Of a stretch of 64,000 bases of DNA, positions 26,409-35,388 are shown in pieces; positions within the stretch are counted from its first letter, which is position 1, and every line of letters starts with the position of its first letter. A model generated the notes under the pieces. The model was not told where the DNA came from, ran no database searches, and saw only the letters and a list, made by a program, of their open reading frames with translations. Source of the DNA: Thalassospira profundimaris (lineage in GTDB: Bacteria > Pseudomonadota > Alphaproteobacteria > Rhodospirillales > Thalassospiraceae); NCBI RefSeq assembly GCF_003326755.1, contig NZ_JPWH01000017.1:1-64000 (forward strand). Reading direction: 5' to 3'. The position numbers and the translations under genes were made by a program.

Positions 26409-27521
26409 ATGACCGAAATTACCCCGATCCTGATGCCCAAATGGGGCCTTTCCATGCAGGAAGGCAAACTGACCGACTGGCACATCAAGGAAGGTGACGA
26501 GGTGAAGGTCGGTGATGAAATCATGGATGTGGAAACCGACAAAATCACCAATGTCGTCGAAGCCGCCGATGGCGGCACCGTGCGCCGGATTGTCGGCACG
26601 GCAGGCGAGGTTTATCCGGTCCGGGCCTTATTGGCGGTAATGGCACCGGCATCCGTGCCGGAAGAAGAAATCGACGCCTATGTCAGTGCCTATGAAACAC
26701 CGGTGAGTGACGAAGAGGACGAAGATACCGGACCAGCCTACCACGTTATAGAACTGCCGATTGGCAAAATCCGTTATGCCGAACAAACCGGCGCCAATGC
26801 CGATCAAACACCGATTGTTTTGATTCATGGCTTTGGCGGGGATCTGGATAACTGGCTGTTTAACATTGATGCCCTGGCCGAACATGCGCCAGTTTACGCT
26901 TTGGATTTGCCCGGTCACGGCCAATCGGTCAAATCGGTTGATCCGGGTGATCCAGGCATCTTTACCCAAACGCTGCTGGATTTTATGGATCATTGCGACA
27001 TCAAGCGTGCCCATCTGGTCGGCCATTCGATGGGTGGTCTGGTGGCCGGGTCAACCGCCCTTGATCACCCCGACCGGGTGGCATCGCTAACACTGATATG
27101 CAGCGCCGGTTTGGGCGAAGACATCAACAAGGATTACATTGATGGCTTTGTCAATGCGGCCGGGCGCAAGGAGTTGAAACCGGTACTGACCCACCTGTTT
27201 TATAATCAAAGCTTGGTGTCGCGTGCGATGGTGCAGGACCTTTTGAAATATAAACGCCTGGACGGTGTACAGGACTTCCTGACGCAACTTTCGACCACGG
27301 CGTTCAGGGATGGCAAACAGGCCCGGATCATTGCCGATAAGCTTGCCACCCTTGACATTCCCATCACGGTGATCTGGGGCGAGAATGATGCCATCATCCC
27401 CGCCAGCCATGCCCAAAACCTGCCGGATGTCAAACCCCATGTACTGGGCAGTGCCGGGCATATGGTGCAAATGGAACATGCGGGCGAGGTCAATAAAATA
27501 ATCGCCGCCTCGCTGGATTAG
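26409..27521 (+). CDS. acoC: acetoin dehydrogenase E2, lipoyl domain fused to alpha/beta hydrolase fold
   Basis: A 370-residue dihydrolipoamide acetyltransferase of the acetoin complex. Residues 1-78 form a lipoyl domain with the modified Lys in DVETDKITN. A linker is followed by an alpha/beta hydrolase-type domain (about 105-370) with nucleophile elbow GHSMGGLVAG (about 205), WGENDAIIP and the His in GSAGHMVQMEHA. This replaces the usual 2-oxoacid E2 catalytic core and is known for AcoC proteins. No E3 gene is in the window, so lipoamide dehydrogenase must come from elsewhere. Confidence 0.93.
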   Translation: MTEITPILMPKWGLSMQEGKLTDWHIKEGDEVKVGDEIMDVETDKITNVVEAADGGTVRRIVGTAGEVYPVRALLAVMAPASVPEEEIDAYVSAYETPVSDEEDEDTGPAYHVIELPIGKIRYAEQTGANADQTPIVLIHGFGGDLDNWLFNIDALAEHAPVYALDLPGHGQSVKSVDPGDPGIFTQTLLDFMDHCDIKRAHLVGHSMGGLVAGSTALDHPDRVASLTLICSAGLGEDINKDYIDGFVNAAGRKELKPVLTHLFYNQSLVSRAMVQDLLKYKRLDGVQDFLTQLSTTAFRDGKQARIIADKLATLDIPITVIWGENDAIIPASHAQNLPDVKPHVLGSAGHMVQMEHAGEVNKIIAASLD

Positions 27522-27556
27522 CCCGGCACAAAAAACATCCTAAAACAAAAACAGAT

Positions 27557-27584
27557 CAGGTCGCCCTGCCCTTGTGGCGGCCTG
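27557..27584 (+). promoter_or_regulatory. intercistronic stem-loop between acoC and the SDR gene
   Basis: CAGGTCGCC (27557-27565) pairs with GGCGGCCTG (27576-27584), 9 pairs with one G-T wobble and a 10-base loop. There is no T-run. It may attenuate read-through or protect the acoXABC message. Confidence 0.45.
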
Positions 27585-27613
27585 GTTCACCCCATCCTGC
27601 GGGAGGAAACGAA

Positions 27614-28402
27614 ATGAATAATTCCGTAAAAGACCGTTCCATCATCATCACCGGTGCGGGACAGGGCATCGGCCAATCGATTGCCGCGGGCCTTGCCAGG
27701 GCCGGTGCCCATGTGATTGTCGCCGACATCAATGCCGATACCGCCTCCAAAACCGCCGAAGATATTTCGGCAGCGGGCGGAAAGGCCATTGGCATGACGG
27801 TGGATGTCACCAACCGCCAGAGTGTGACCGAGCTGATTGCTAAAACGGTCGAAAAGAACGGCAAACTCGATGCGATGTTTAACAATGCCGGTATAGCGCA
27901 TGTGAAAAAATTCAACGACATCACCGAAGATGACTGGCACCGGGTGATGGATGTGAATGCGATGGGTGTTTTGATTGGCACCCAGGAAGCGGCCAAACAT
28001 TTTATCGCCCAGGGCAAGGGAGGCAAAATCATCAATACCGCCTCGATCGCCGGGAAACAGGGTTATGAACCGCTGGCCCATTATTCCGCCAGCAAATTTG
28101 CCGTGGTGGCCTTAACCCAGGCGGCGGCCCGCGCCTTTGGCAAACATAAAATCAATGTCAATGCCATCTGCCCCGGTGTGGTTGCCACCGATATGTGGAA
28201 ACTGATCGACAAGGGCTTTGTCGATGAAGGGCTGACCGAACGCGACAACGAAGCCTTTGACGGTTTTTCAGCCGATATTTTGATGGGTCGGCCCTCGCGC
28301 CCCGACGACATGGTGGGGGTCAGTATTTTCCTTGCCTCCAGCGGGTCGGACTATATGACCGGTCAAAGCCTGATGGTTGATGGCGGGATGGTACTGGTTT
28401 GA
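27614..28402 (+). CDS. SDR-family acetoin/2,3-butanediol dehydrogenase
   Basis: A 262-residue short-chain dehydrogenase. The NAD-binding motif TGAGQGIG (about residue 14), NNAG, the catalytic Ser in NTASIAG and YSASK (about 157-161) are all present. The length and the C-terminal GQSLMVDGGMVLV fit acetoin(diacetyl) reductase/meso-butanediol dehydrogenases. Placement within the aco cluster supports interconversion of butanediol stereoisomers and acetoin. ATG at 27614 follows a GGGAGGAAA site. Its stop overlaps the next start. Confidence 0.85.
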   Translation: MNNSVKDRSIIITGAGQGIGQSIAAGLARAGAHVIVADINADTASKTAEDISAAGGKAIGMTVDVTNRQSVTELIAKTVEKNGKLDAMFNNAGIAHVKKFNDITEDDWHRVMDVNAMGVLIGTQEAAKHFIAQGKGGKIINTASIAGKQGYEPLAHYSASKFAVVALTQAAARAFGKHKINVNAICPGVVATDMWKLIDKGFVDEGLTERDNEAFDGFSADILMGRPSRPDDMVGVSIFLASSGSDYMTGQSLMVDGGMVLV

Positions 28403-28770
28403 TGAGCAAGAACCCGGACAATACCAGCGTGCAGGACAAACTGAACGCCATTAACAGCCGCGCGATGAACCTGTATGCCGCCGATAAAACCACCATGACC
28501 GCGTTTCGCGGTGTGATGCAGGCGGCCAATCGCACAGGCGAAATGTCACCCGCGATCAAGGAGTTGATGGCAGTTGCCATTGCTGTCGCGAAAGGATGCG
28601 AGGATTGCATCCTGTTTCACATTAACGAAGCCCTTAAACATGGTGCCAGCCGCCAACAGCTTGTTGAAAGTCTGGCGATCAGCATTGAAATGGCCGGTGG
28701 ACCGGGCACGGTTTATGCCGCCAAGGCCCTGACCATTTTTGATGCCCTGCAAAACGGAGAACCTGCATGA
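28402..28770 (+). CDS. carboxymuconolactone decarboxylase/AhpD-like protein
   Basis: A 122-residue helical protein of the CMD/AhpD family with the redox motif CEDCILFH (CxxC plus His, about residues 57-64), as in AhpD-type peroxidase partners. The start codon at 28402 shares a base with the SDR stop, and its end overlaps the next gene by four bases. A role in redox protection or lipoamide-linked reduction in the aco cluster is conceivable, since AhpD couples to lipoyl proteins in mycobacteria; that link is inference. Confidence 0.82.
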   Translation: MSKNPDNTSVQDKLNAINSRAMNLYAADKTTMTAFRGVMQAANRTGEMSPAIKELMAVAIAVAKGCEDCILFHINEALKHGASRQQLVESLAISIEMAGGPGTVYAAKALTIFDALQNGEPA

Positions 28771-29840
28771 AAGCCCTGAGATTTCACGCTGCAAAAGACC
28801 TGCGGATTGAAAATATCGACCAGCCGCCCGCACCCGGCCCCGGCCAGGTTGTCATTCGCAACCGTTATGTGGGGATCTGCGGTACCGACCTGCATGAATA
28901 TGTGAGTGGCCCCATTTTTGTGCCCACAGATGCACATCCCTTTACCGGCGCAACATCCCCACAAGTACTGGGCCACGAATTTGGCGGCGAAGTTATTGCC
29001 ATTGGCGAAGGTGTAAGCAAAGTTGCCATCGGCGATCGTGTGTCGGTGCAACCGCTGATCATGCCGCGCAATGACGAACATTTTGCCGACCGGGGCCTGT
29101 TTAACCTTTCGGGCAGCCTGGCGCTGGTCGGGTTAAGCTGGATTTCCGGCGGTATGTCGGAAATGGCGCTGCTTAATGATTATAATGTTGAAAAAATCCC
29201 CGATAGCATGAGTGACGAGGAAGCCGCCCTTGTCGAACCGACAGCGGTATGTGTTTATGCCTGCGACCGCGCGGGTATCACGGCCGGTGACAGTGTGCTG
29301 GTTACGGGCGCTGGCCCGATTGGCATGCTGGCATTGCTTTGCGCCCGTGCCTTTGGGGCGACCAAACTGTTTGTTTCAGACCTGAACGAAACCCGCCTGG
29401 AGCTTGCCCGCAAGATTGTACCCGGTGTGATCACCATCAACCCCAAACAGGATAATGTTGGCGATGTGGTGCGCGCCCACAGCCAGGACGGTGTGGGCTG
29501 TGACATCGCACTCGAATGTGTTGGCAATGAACATGCCCTACAATCCTGCCTGGATGCCGTTCGCAAACAGGGCGTGATTGTTCAGACCGGCCTGCATCCG
29601 GGCAAAGGCAGCCTTGATTTCTTCCAGCTGACTTTCAAGGATGCCGAAATTCGCGGGTCATGGTGCTACCCGACCCATAGCTGGCCGCGCACGATTGACC
29701 TTATTTCATCAGGTGCCGTGCCGGCATCCCGCGTTGTAACCAAAAAAATCACGCTGGACCAGGCTGTCAAAGACGGGTTTGACGCCCTGCTCGACCCGGC
29801 CGGGTCGGAGCTTAAAATTCTGATTGATCTTAAAGCCTGA
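28767..29840 (+). CDS. 2,3-butanediol dehydrogenase, zinc-dependent MDR family
   Basis: A 357-residue medium-chain dehydrogenase. Catalytic zinc ligands are visible at GICGTDLHE (Cys about residue 35) and LGHEFGG (His-Glu about 67-68); the Rossmann motif is VLVTGAGPIGMLALL (about 174). It oxidises (R,R)- or meso-butanediol to acetoin for AcoABC. The lobe that normally has four Cys for structural zinc reads MPRNDEHFADRGLFNLSG with no Cys, so the structural metal site is absent, as in one known subgroup. It overlaps the AhpD-like gene by four bases. Confidence 0.9.
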   Translation: MKALRFHAAKDLRIENIDQPPAPGPGQVVIRNRYVGICGTDLHEYVSGPIFVPTDAHPFTGATSPQVLGHEFGGEVIAIGEGVSKVAIGDRVSVQPLIMPRNDEHFADRGLFNLSGSLALVGLSWISGGMSEMALLNDYNVEKIPDSMSDEEAALVEPTAVCVYACDRAGITAGDSVLVTGAGPIGMLALLCARAFGATKLFVSDLNETRLELARKIVPGVITINPKQDNVGDVVRAHSQDGVGCDIALECVGNEHALQSCLDAVRKQGVIVQTGLHPGKGSLDFFQLTFKDAEIRGSWCYPTHSWPRTIDLISSGAVPASRVVTKKITLDQAVKDGFDALLDPAGSELKILIDLKA

Positions 29841-29885
29841 CAGTTTTTGTCAGCGCCATAAAGTCAACACAGATAAGACCTTTGC

Positions 29886-29923
29886 TATGGGGTGGTCAAA
29901 GATGGTATTTTGACCGCCCCATA
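29886..29923 (+). promoter_or_regulatory. 15-bp stem-loop directly before acoR
   Basis: TATGGGGTGGTCAAA (29886-29900) pairs with TTTGACCGCCCCATA (29909-29923) around 8 bases, with one G-T wobble. It ends 4 bases before the GGGAGGA site of acoR. It could partly end the catabolic transcript, shield acoR translation, or be a protein-binding palindrome. Confidence 0.55.
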
Positions 29924-29938
29924 TTATGGGAGGAAACA

Positions 29939-31945
29939 ATGGGAAGGCTAAATAACAATCAGCCCCATACCCTCGAAATCATGCGCGTGGCAGAAGGGCA
30001 AAAAAGCCCCCAACGCGACGAGGATGTGCAGGCTTCCTGGCGACGCTGTTTATACGACCACCAGTTGGACCCGACGCGATATGAAGGTGCGCGGATACTA
30101 ACACAGCAGGAATTGCGCCATCATCGCCAGGCATCGGAAGAATTGCTGTGCATGGCCCGCTACGGCATGGAAGATCTCTATCGCCGGGTCAATGCGATGG
30201 GCTATATCCTGCTTTTGACCAATGCACAGGGTGTTGCCATCGACACCATCGGTGATCAAGACCTGGATCGGGAATTACGCCATGCCGGGCTGATTGCCGG
30301 GTCCGAATGGCATGAAAGCCATGTGGGCACCAATGGGGTTGGGGCCTGCCTGATGACGGGGCGCGAAATTATTGTTCACCGCACCGATCATTTTGATATG
30401 GCATTAACCCCGCTTTCCTGCACGGCAGTGCCCATTCACGACACAAAAGGCACCCTGATCGGGGTTTTGGACCTGTCACACCTGCAAGCCCCACAAGACA
30501 AAATGAGCCAGGCCCTGACCCTGGAAGTCATGAAATCCTGTGTGCGGCGCATTGAAATGGCAAATCTGGTGCAAACCCACCGGCAGGACTGGATTTTGCG
30601 GCTTCATCCCACGGCAGAATTTCTTGATGTGGACCCGATGGCCGCCATTGCCATTGGCACCGACGGGCGCATTCGTGGCATGACCCATAATGCGCATAAA
30701 CTTCTGGCCCGCTCCCTGCCCGATCAATTTCATAACACGCAAAATGGCGCGACTATCACCGGACAATTGATTGGCCGGACTTTTTCCGACCTGTTTGCCT
30801 ATGACCCGGAAGACCTGCCGAAACTGTCGCGTTCACGTGGCAATGGCGATGGCATGATCGAACTGCAAAGTGGCGAATTTACCTTTGCCCGCGCTGTACC
30901 GCCGGTGGCCGCGATCAAAAGACGGGTTATCAACGCCCTGCCAGCGCCGTTGCAAAACATTCATGGCGGCGACCCGGCCCTGCAAAAACTGGCCGAACAG
31001 GCCGCCAAACTGGTTGACCGGCAAATCAGCATCATTTTGCGCGGTGAAACCGGCACGGGTAAGGAATTTATTGCGCACGCCATGCACAAGGCCAGCCAGC
31101 GCCGGGGGCCGTTTATTGCGATTAATTGCGCGGCCCTGCCCGAAAGCCTGATTGAAAGCGAATTGTTCGGCTATACCGCGAATGCCTTTACCGGGGCCAA
31201 TGGCAAAGGCAAAAAAGGCCTGATCCGCGAAGCACACGGCGGCACCCTGTTTTTGGATGAAATTGGCGATATGCCGCTTGCCATGCAGGCCCGGCTGTTG
31301 CGTGTTTTATCGGAACGCGAAGTGATGCCGGTGGGTGGCAGCCGGGCGGAACCGGTGGATATTCGCGTTATTTCCGCCTCTCACCGCGACTTGCCCCAGC
31401 TTGTTGCCAGGGGTGAATTCCGCCAGGACCTTTATTACCGCCTAAACGGGCTGACGCTGGATATTCCCGCCGTTCGCAACCGGGCCGATATGCAGTGGCT
31501 GATCGAACATATTGCCCGCAAGACCGACGGTAGCCCTACTTTCTCAGTCGAGGCCATGAATATATTGCTGGCCCATGACTGGCCGGGAAATGTGCGGGAA
31601 ATTGTCAATCTGTGCGCCCTGTGCGCTGCCCTGTGTGACGGCGCGGTTATCACCCCGGATGATTTGCCCCCCGAAATCGTCGATAAAGGGCAAGGCCAAC
31701 CGGCAAAACCACGACCGCTGCTTGCGGCAAATGGCAACCATCCGGCCCGTCATGTCGTCCCGCCGACCAATGATCATAACGAGGCCGCAAGGCTGCGTAC
31801 CCTGATCATGGCCTGTGATGGCAATATTTCGGCGGTGGCCCGGCAGGCCAATGTCAATCGCAGCACCATATATCGCCGTTTGCAGCGGTTCGGCCTGGGT
31901 CATCTGATCAAACAAAACAGGTTTTCTGATGTGAACCGGATTTAG
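29939..31945 (+). CDS. acoR: sigma-54-dependent acetoin catabolism regulator AcoR
   Basis: A 668-residue enhancer-binding protein. An N-terminal GAF-type sensor (about 75-200, with HESHVGTNGVGACLMTGREI) is followed by an AAA+ domain (about 345-575: Walker A GETGTGKE, Walker B GGTLFLDEIGDM) and a Fis-type helix-turn-helix at the C-terminus (NISAVARQANVNRSTIYRRL). The sigma-54 contact loop reads NAFTGA, not GAFTGA. ATG at 29939 has a GGGAGGAAAC site. It should sense acetoin and activate the sigma-54 promoter upstream of acoX. Its end is 28 bases from the convergent next gene. Confidence 0.92.
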   Translation: MGRLNNNQPHTLEIMRVAEGQKSPQRDEDVQASWRRCLYDHQLDPTRYEGARILTQQELRHHRQASEELLCMARYGMEDLYRRVNAMGYILLLTNAQGVAIDTIGDQDLDRELRHAGLIAGSEWHESHVGTNGVGACLMTGREIIVHRTDHFDMALTPLSCTAVPIHDTKGTLIGVLDLSHLQAPQDKMSQALTLEVMKSCVRRIEMANLVQTHRQDWILRLHPTAEFLDVDPMAAIAIGTDGRIRGMTHNAHKLLARSLPDQFHNTQNGATITGQLIGRTFSDLFAYDPEDLPKLSRSRGNGDGMIELQSGEFTFARAVPPVAAIKRRVINALPAPLQNIHGGDPALQKLAEQAAKLVDRQISIILRGETGTGKEFIAHAMHKASQRRGPFIAINCAALPESLIESELFGYTANAFTGANGKGKKGLIREAHGGTLFLDEIGDMPLAMQARLLRVLSEREVMPVGGSRAEPVDIRVISASHRDLPQLVARGEFRQDLYYRLNGLTLDIPAVRNRADMQWLIEHIARKTDGSPTFSVEAMNILLAHDWPGNVREIVNLCALCAALCDGAVITPDDLPPEIVDKGQGQPAKPRPLLAANGNHPARHVVPPTNDHNEAARLRTLIMACDGNISAVARQANVNRSTIYRRLQRFGLGHLIKQNRFSDVNRI

Positions 31946-31973
31946 AACATGTATGGACAGGCAAAATGACGGT

Positions 31974-32999
31974 TTAAAGCCCGGCCAAAATCTCTGCTGT
32001 TTGCGGCATTTTGCCAAGGGTGTTCTTAATCCGGTTGCGCCATTTGGGGCCACGGTCCCGCGCGTCCTCTAACGCTTCCTTGAGGTCATAGGGACGATCC
32101 TGTGCCAAAACCTCGATCAACAGGGCGGCCTGTTGCTGGTCTTTGCGCTGTTTAAGGGCGACATCGCTGCCATGACGGCGGTCCGCCACGATCAGTTTGT
32201 GAATGGCAAAGCGTTCCGGGCGCGGCACATTCACCAACAGGCCATTGCGATACAATACTGCCGATTTGATGGGATCGGCGATCAGGTAATTGAGGTGATG
32301 TAGGGACAGCGCACTGACACCAAGGGCGGGCAGGTTTTTAACCCTTTCCTGTTCATCAAAGGACGGGCTTAAAAATTCCACCAGGGAGCCATCCTGTTTT
32401 TGTTTCCAGCGCCAGAATGTCCGCCCTTCCTGCGAGGGAACGGCTTCAAATTTCAGATCGGCAAAAACATCACCCAGATTTTCATCAACCTGATCATCAA
32501 TTGCGACAGACAACCGCTCGAAACTGGCGATATCGACATCCATTGTCTGGGCTAGGTCATCCGTCGTCAGGCGAATGCCCAATTCGCCCTCATACAGGCG
32601 AAAGGCATTGGTGCCGACCAGCACCCCACCCAGACGAAACACCCCCACCCGCGCCATTGCGGCAAGCAAACTGCCCGTGCCCCGATCCACCGGCAACAGG
32701 CCTTCGGCCCGTAAAATACGCATCAGGCGGCCACACTGTTTTTGCCGTTCTTTTTGTTCCGCCCGGATGGCATTGATCCGTTCGATGCGTTGGCGCATGT
32801 CATCGTTATTGGGGCCAATGAAGCGCACGATGGTATCTGTCCCCAAGCGGTAACGGTCATACCAGTATTCGCGCCCGTTCAAAACGCGCAGTTCGGGCGT
32901 GCCGCGCACATCCAACACCTGCTCGTCCTTTAGCAAACGAAGCAAATCCGTATATGTCGCAACCGCTGTTGCACTGAGATTTCGGTAATTTCCGGCCAT
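31974..32999 (-). CDS. GSU2403-type nucleotidyltransferase fold protein
   Basis: A 341-residue protein matching the GSU2403/NTP_transf_8 nucleotidyltransferase-fold family. The central part holds LLAAMARVGVFRLGGVLVGT (about residues 112-131), corresponding to the GG-containing start of the fold, followed by a long C-terminal helical part with RFAIHKLIVADRRHGSDVAL. The natural substrate of the family is unknown; related folds include antitoxin-linked and tRNA-modifying enzymes. MAGNYRNL at 32999 is chosen because an upstream extension would run through two palindromes. It is a lone gene between hutD and acoR. Confidence 0.72.
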   Translation of the reverse strand: MAGNYRNLSATAVATYTDLLRLLKDEQVLDVRGTPELRVLNGREYWYDRYRLGTDTIVRFIGPNNDDMRQRIERINAIRAEQKERQKQCGRLMRILRAEGLLPVDRGTGSLLAAMARVGVFRLGGVLVGTNAFRLYEGELGIRLTTDDLAQTMDVDIASFERLSVAIDDQVDENLGDVFADLKFEAVPSQEGRTFWRWKQKQDGSLVEFLSPSFDEQERVKNLPALGVSALSLHHLNYLIADPIKSAVLYRNGLLVNVPRPERFAIHKLIVADRRHGSDVALKQRKDQQQAALLIEVLAQDRPYDLKEALEDARDRGPKWRNRIKNTLGKMPQTAEILAGL

Positions 33000-33005
33000 A
33001 ACCCG

Positions 33006-33086
33006 CCATACTGCACAAATTATTTCATGTGCAGTATGGTAACAGAAACTGAAAATACTGCACAAATTATTTTATGTGCAGTATTT
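33006..33086 (-). promoter_or_regulatory. two near-identical palindromes upstream of the nucleotidyltransferase gene
   Basis: CCATACTGCACA (33006-33017) pairs with TGTGCAGTATGG (33028-33039), and AAATACTGCACA (33053-33064) with TGTGCAGTATTT (33075-33086). Both have a 10-base AT spacer (AATTATTTCA or AATTATTTTA). The shared core is about 28 bases long, the copies are centred 47 bases apart and the first ends 6 bases before the start codon. This is a typical duplicated operator for a dimeric repressor. Confidence 0.7.
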
Positions 33087-33112
33087 CAAGGACTATCAAC
33101 CCGCCAAAATGT

Positions 33113-33709
33113 TTACGATGTTAACACAATTTCGTAAACCGTTGCGGGTTTGCCTGTTTTCAGGGTGAGATTGGCGACTGAAGGATCACACATCATGGCG
33201 TCAAGGGGTTGCAATTCATGGCTTTCGCCGCTGTCTTCAACAATTTCAACCGCATCCTGAACCAGTATGACCGTAACCGCTTTTTCCGATGTCGTGAGGG
33301 TTTGAGTACCATTAACGACATGCCGGGTAACGCGATGTGTGTTGTGACCTCGCCGGGTCATCACATTCAAATCCGTAATGGGACCATCCACCAGCAGTGC
33401 CGATGTCGCAACATCGGCGGCAAACGGATAAGGTTCCGTATCGCGGGTTAGTGTGACAGGGACCTTATCACCAATCACAAGCGTCATCCCCGCCCCGTGC
33501 AGAATGGAAAGGGTGCGATCAATCCCGGGGAAGCTGGAAAACGGGCCATCGCTGGCAACTGTTGCCATGCTGATGCGCCAGGCAAAATCATCCAGCCCGG
33601 CATTGGCAGGGAAAACGGCGATTTCCACTGTTTCCCCGCCACCGTTTTTCCACGGCATTCGGCGATAGTCACTTGCCCGCAAAATGCGGACGGCCGAAGG
33701 CGCATTCAT
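33113..33709 (-). CDS. hutD: HutD/Ves family protein
   Basis: A 198-residue cupin-like protein of the HutD family. It starts MNAPSAVRILRASDYRRMPW followed by KNGGGETVEIAVFP, the family signature. In Pseudomonas HutD modulates hut operon output, perhaps by binding urocanate or a related effector; it is not an enzyme of the pathway. The start is 2 bases after the hutU stop, so it is the last gene of hutG-hutU-hutD. Confidence 0.9.
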   Translation of the reverse strand: MNAPSAVRILRASDYRRMPWKNGGGETVEIAVFPANAGLDDFAWRISMATVASDGPFSSFPGIDRTLSILHGAGMTLVIGDKVPVTLTRDTEPYPFAADVATSALLVDGPITDLNVMTRRGHNTHRVTRHVVNGTQTLTTSEKAVTVILVQDAVEIVEDSGESHELQPLDAMMCDPSVANLTLKTGKPATVYEIVLTS

Positions 33710-33711
33710 GG

Positions 33712-35385
33712 TCAGTTACCCAGAATACCGGGCAAACGCAGGCCATGTTCGCGGGCGCAATCAATGGCAATGTCATAGCCCGCATCGGCATGGCGCATCA
33801 CCCCCGTCGCCGGGTCGTTCCACAAAACACGTTCCAGGCGACGGGCGGCATCGTCGCTGCCATCGGCACAAATCACCATACCCGCATGTTGCGAGAAGCC
33901 CATGCCAACACCGCCACCGTGATGCAAGCTGACCCAGGTCGCACCCGATGCGGTGTTGAGAAGGGCATTCAAAAGCGGCCAGTCGGAAACCGCATCGGAG
34001 CCATCCTGCATCGCTTCGGTTTCGCGGTTGGGCGATGCGACCGAGCCACTGTCAAGATGGTCACGGCCAATCACAATCGGCGCCTTGAGTTCGCCCGAGG
34101 CGACCATTTCGTTAAAGGCAAGGGCCAGGCGGTGACGGTCGCCCAAACCAACCCAGCAAATACGGGCGGGCAGCCCCTGGAAGGAAATGCGTTCGCGCGC
34201 CATATCCAGCCAGTTATGCAAATGATGGTTATCGGGCAGGATTTCCTTTACCTTGGCATCGGTTTTGTAAATGTCTTCCGGGTCGCCCGACAGGGCCGCC
34301 CAGCGGAACGGGCCAACGCCCCGGCAAAACAGCGGGCGAATGCAGGCCGGGACAAAACCGGGGAAATCAAAGGCGTTTTCAAGCCCTTCTTCCTTGGCCA
34401 TCTGACGGATATTATTGCCATAATCGATGGTCGGAATGCCCTGTTCGTGGAAGGCCAGCATCGCCTCGACATGTTCACGCATCGAGGCACGGGCGGCCTT
34501 TTCAACCGCTTTGGGGTCGCTTTCGCGTTTGGCCTTCCATTCGCCCATGCTCCAGCCCTTGGGAAGGTAGCCATTTACCGGGTCGTGGGCCGATGTCTGG
34601 TCGGTGACAAGATCCGGCTTCACGCCACGGCGGACCAGTTCCGGCACAATTTCGGCGGCATTGCCCAAAAGGCCGACCGATTTTGCTTCGCCTGCCTTGG
34701 TCCAGCGGTCAATCATGTCCAGGGCTTCGTCCAGGCTGTCGGTTTTGGCATCGACATAGCCGGTGCGCAGGCGGAAATCGATGCTGTCCGGATTGCATTC
34801 AACCGCCAGGCAGCAGGCCCCGGCCATCACGGCGGCCAGCGGCTGGGCCCCGCCCATGCCACCAAGACCCGCAGTCAAAACCCATTTGCCTTTCAGATCG
34901 CCGTTATAATGCTGGCGGCCCACCTCGACAAAGGTTTCGTAAGTGCCCTGCACGATGCCCTGGCTGCCAATGTAAATCCAGGAACCGGCCGTCATCTGGC
35001 CATACATCATCAAACCCTTTTTATCGAGTTCGTTAAAATGATCCCAGTTCGCCCAATGCGGCACCAGGTTGGAATTCGCAATCAGAACACGCGGCGCATC
35101 CTTGTGGGTGCGGAAAATCCCCACCGGCTTGCCCGACTGCACCAGCAGCGTTTCGTCTTCTTCCAGCGATTTTAACGACGCGACAATGCGGTCAAAATCC
35201 TGCCAGGTGCGTGCTGCACGGCCAATGCCGCCATACACCACCAGTTCATGCGGGTTTTCGGCAACATCCGGGTGCAAATTGTTCATCAACATGCGCAGTG
35301 GCGCTTCCGTCAGCCAGGATTTGGCCGAAATTTCGGTACCGGTCGGTGCGATGATGTCACGAATATTATGGCGCGGATTGCTCAT
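33712..35385 (-). CDS. hutU: urocanate hydratase
   Basis: A 557-residue enzyme that adds water to urocanate with tightly bound NAD+ to give imidazolonepropionate. The NAD-binding segment [20 protein letters not shown] (about residues 169-188) and the catalytic-Cys region [20 protein letters not shown] (about 401) are canonical, so it looks like true urocanate hydratase; I cannot exclude a thiourocanate hydratase from sequence alone. It lies 3 bases after hutG and 2 before hutD on the minus strand. Confidence 0.95.
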   Translation of the reverse strand: MSNPRHNIRDIIAPTGTEISAKSWLTEAPLRMLMNNLHPDVAENPHELVVYGGIGRAARTWQDFDRIVASLKSLEEDETLLVQSGKPVGIFRTHKDAPRVLIANSNLVPHWANWDHFNELDKKGLMMYGQMTAGSWIYIGSQGIVQGTYETFVEVGRQHYNGDLKGKWVLTAGLGGMGGAQPLAAVMAGACCLAVECNPDSIDFRLRTGYVDAKTDSLDEALDMIDRWTKAGEAKSVGLLGNAAEIVPELVRRGVKPDLVTDQTSAHDPVNGYLPKGWSMGEWKAKRESDPKAVEKAARASMREHVEAMLAFHEQGIPTIDYGNNIRQMAKEEGLENAFDFPGFVPACIRPLFCRGVGPFRWAALSGDPEDIYKTDAKVKEILPDNHHLHNWLDMARERISFQGLPARICWVGLGDRHRLALAFNEMVASGELKAPIVIGRDHLDSGSVASPNRETEAMQDGSDAVSDWPLLNALLNTASGATWVSLHHGGGVGMGFSQHAGMVICADGSDDAARRLERVLWNDPATGVMRHADAGYDIAIDCAREHGLRLPGILGN

Positions 35386-35388
35386 GGT

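Noticed and set aside
31974-33065. A longer nucleotidyltransferase-fold protein starting at 33065.
   Set aside because: The extra 22 codons run through the paired palindromes and lack a ribosome site; the start at 32999 fits better.
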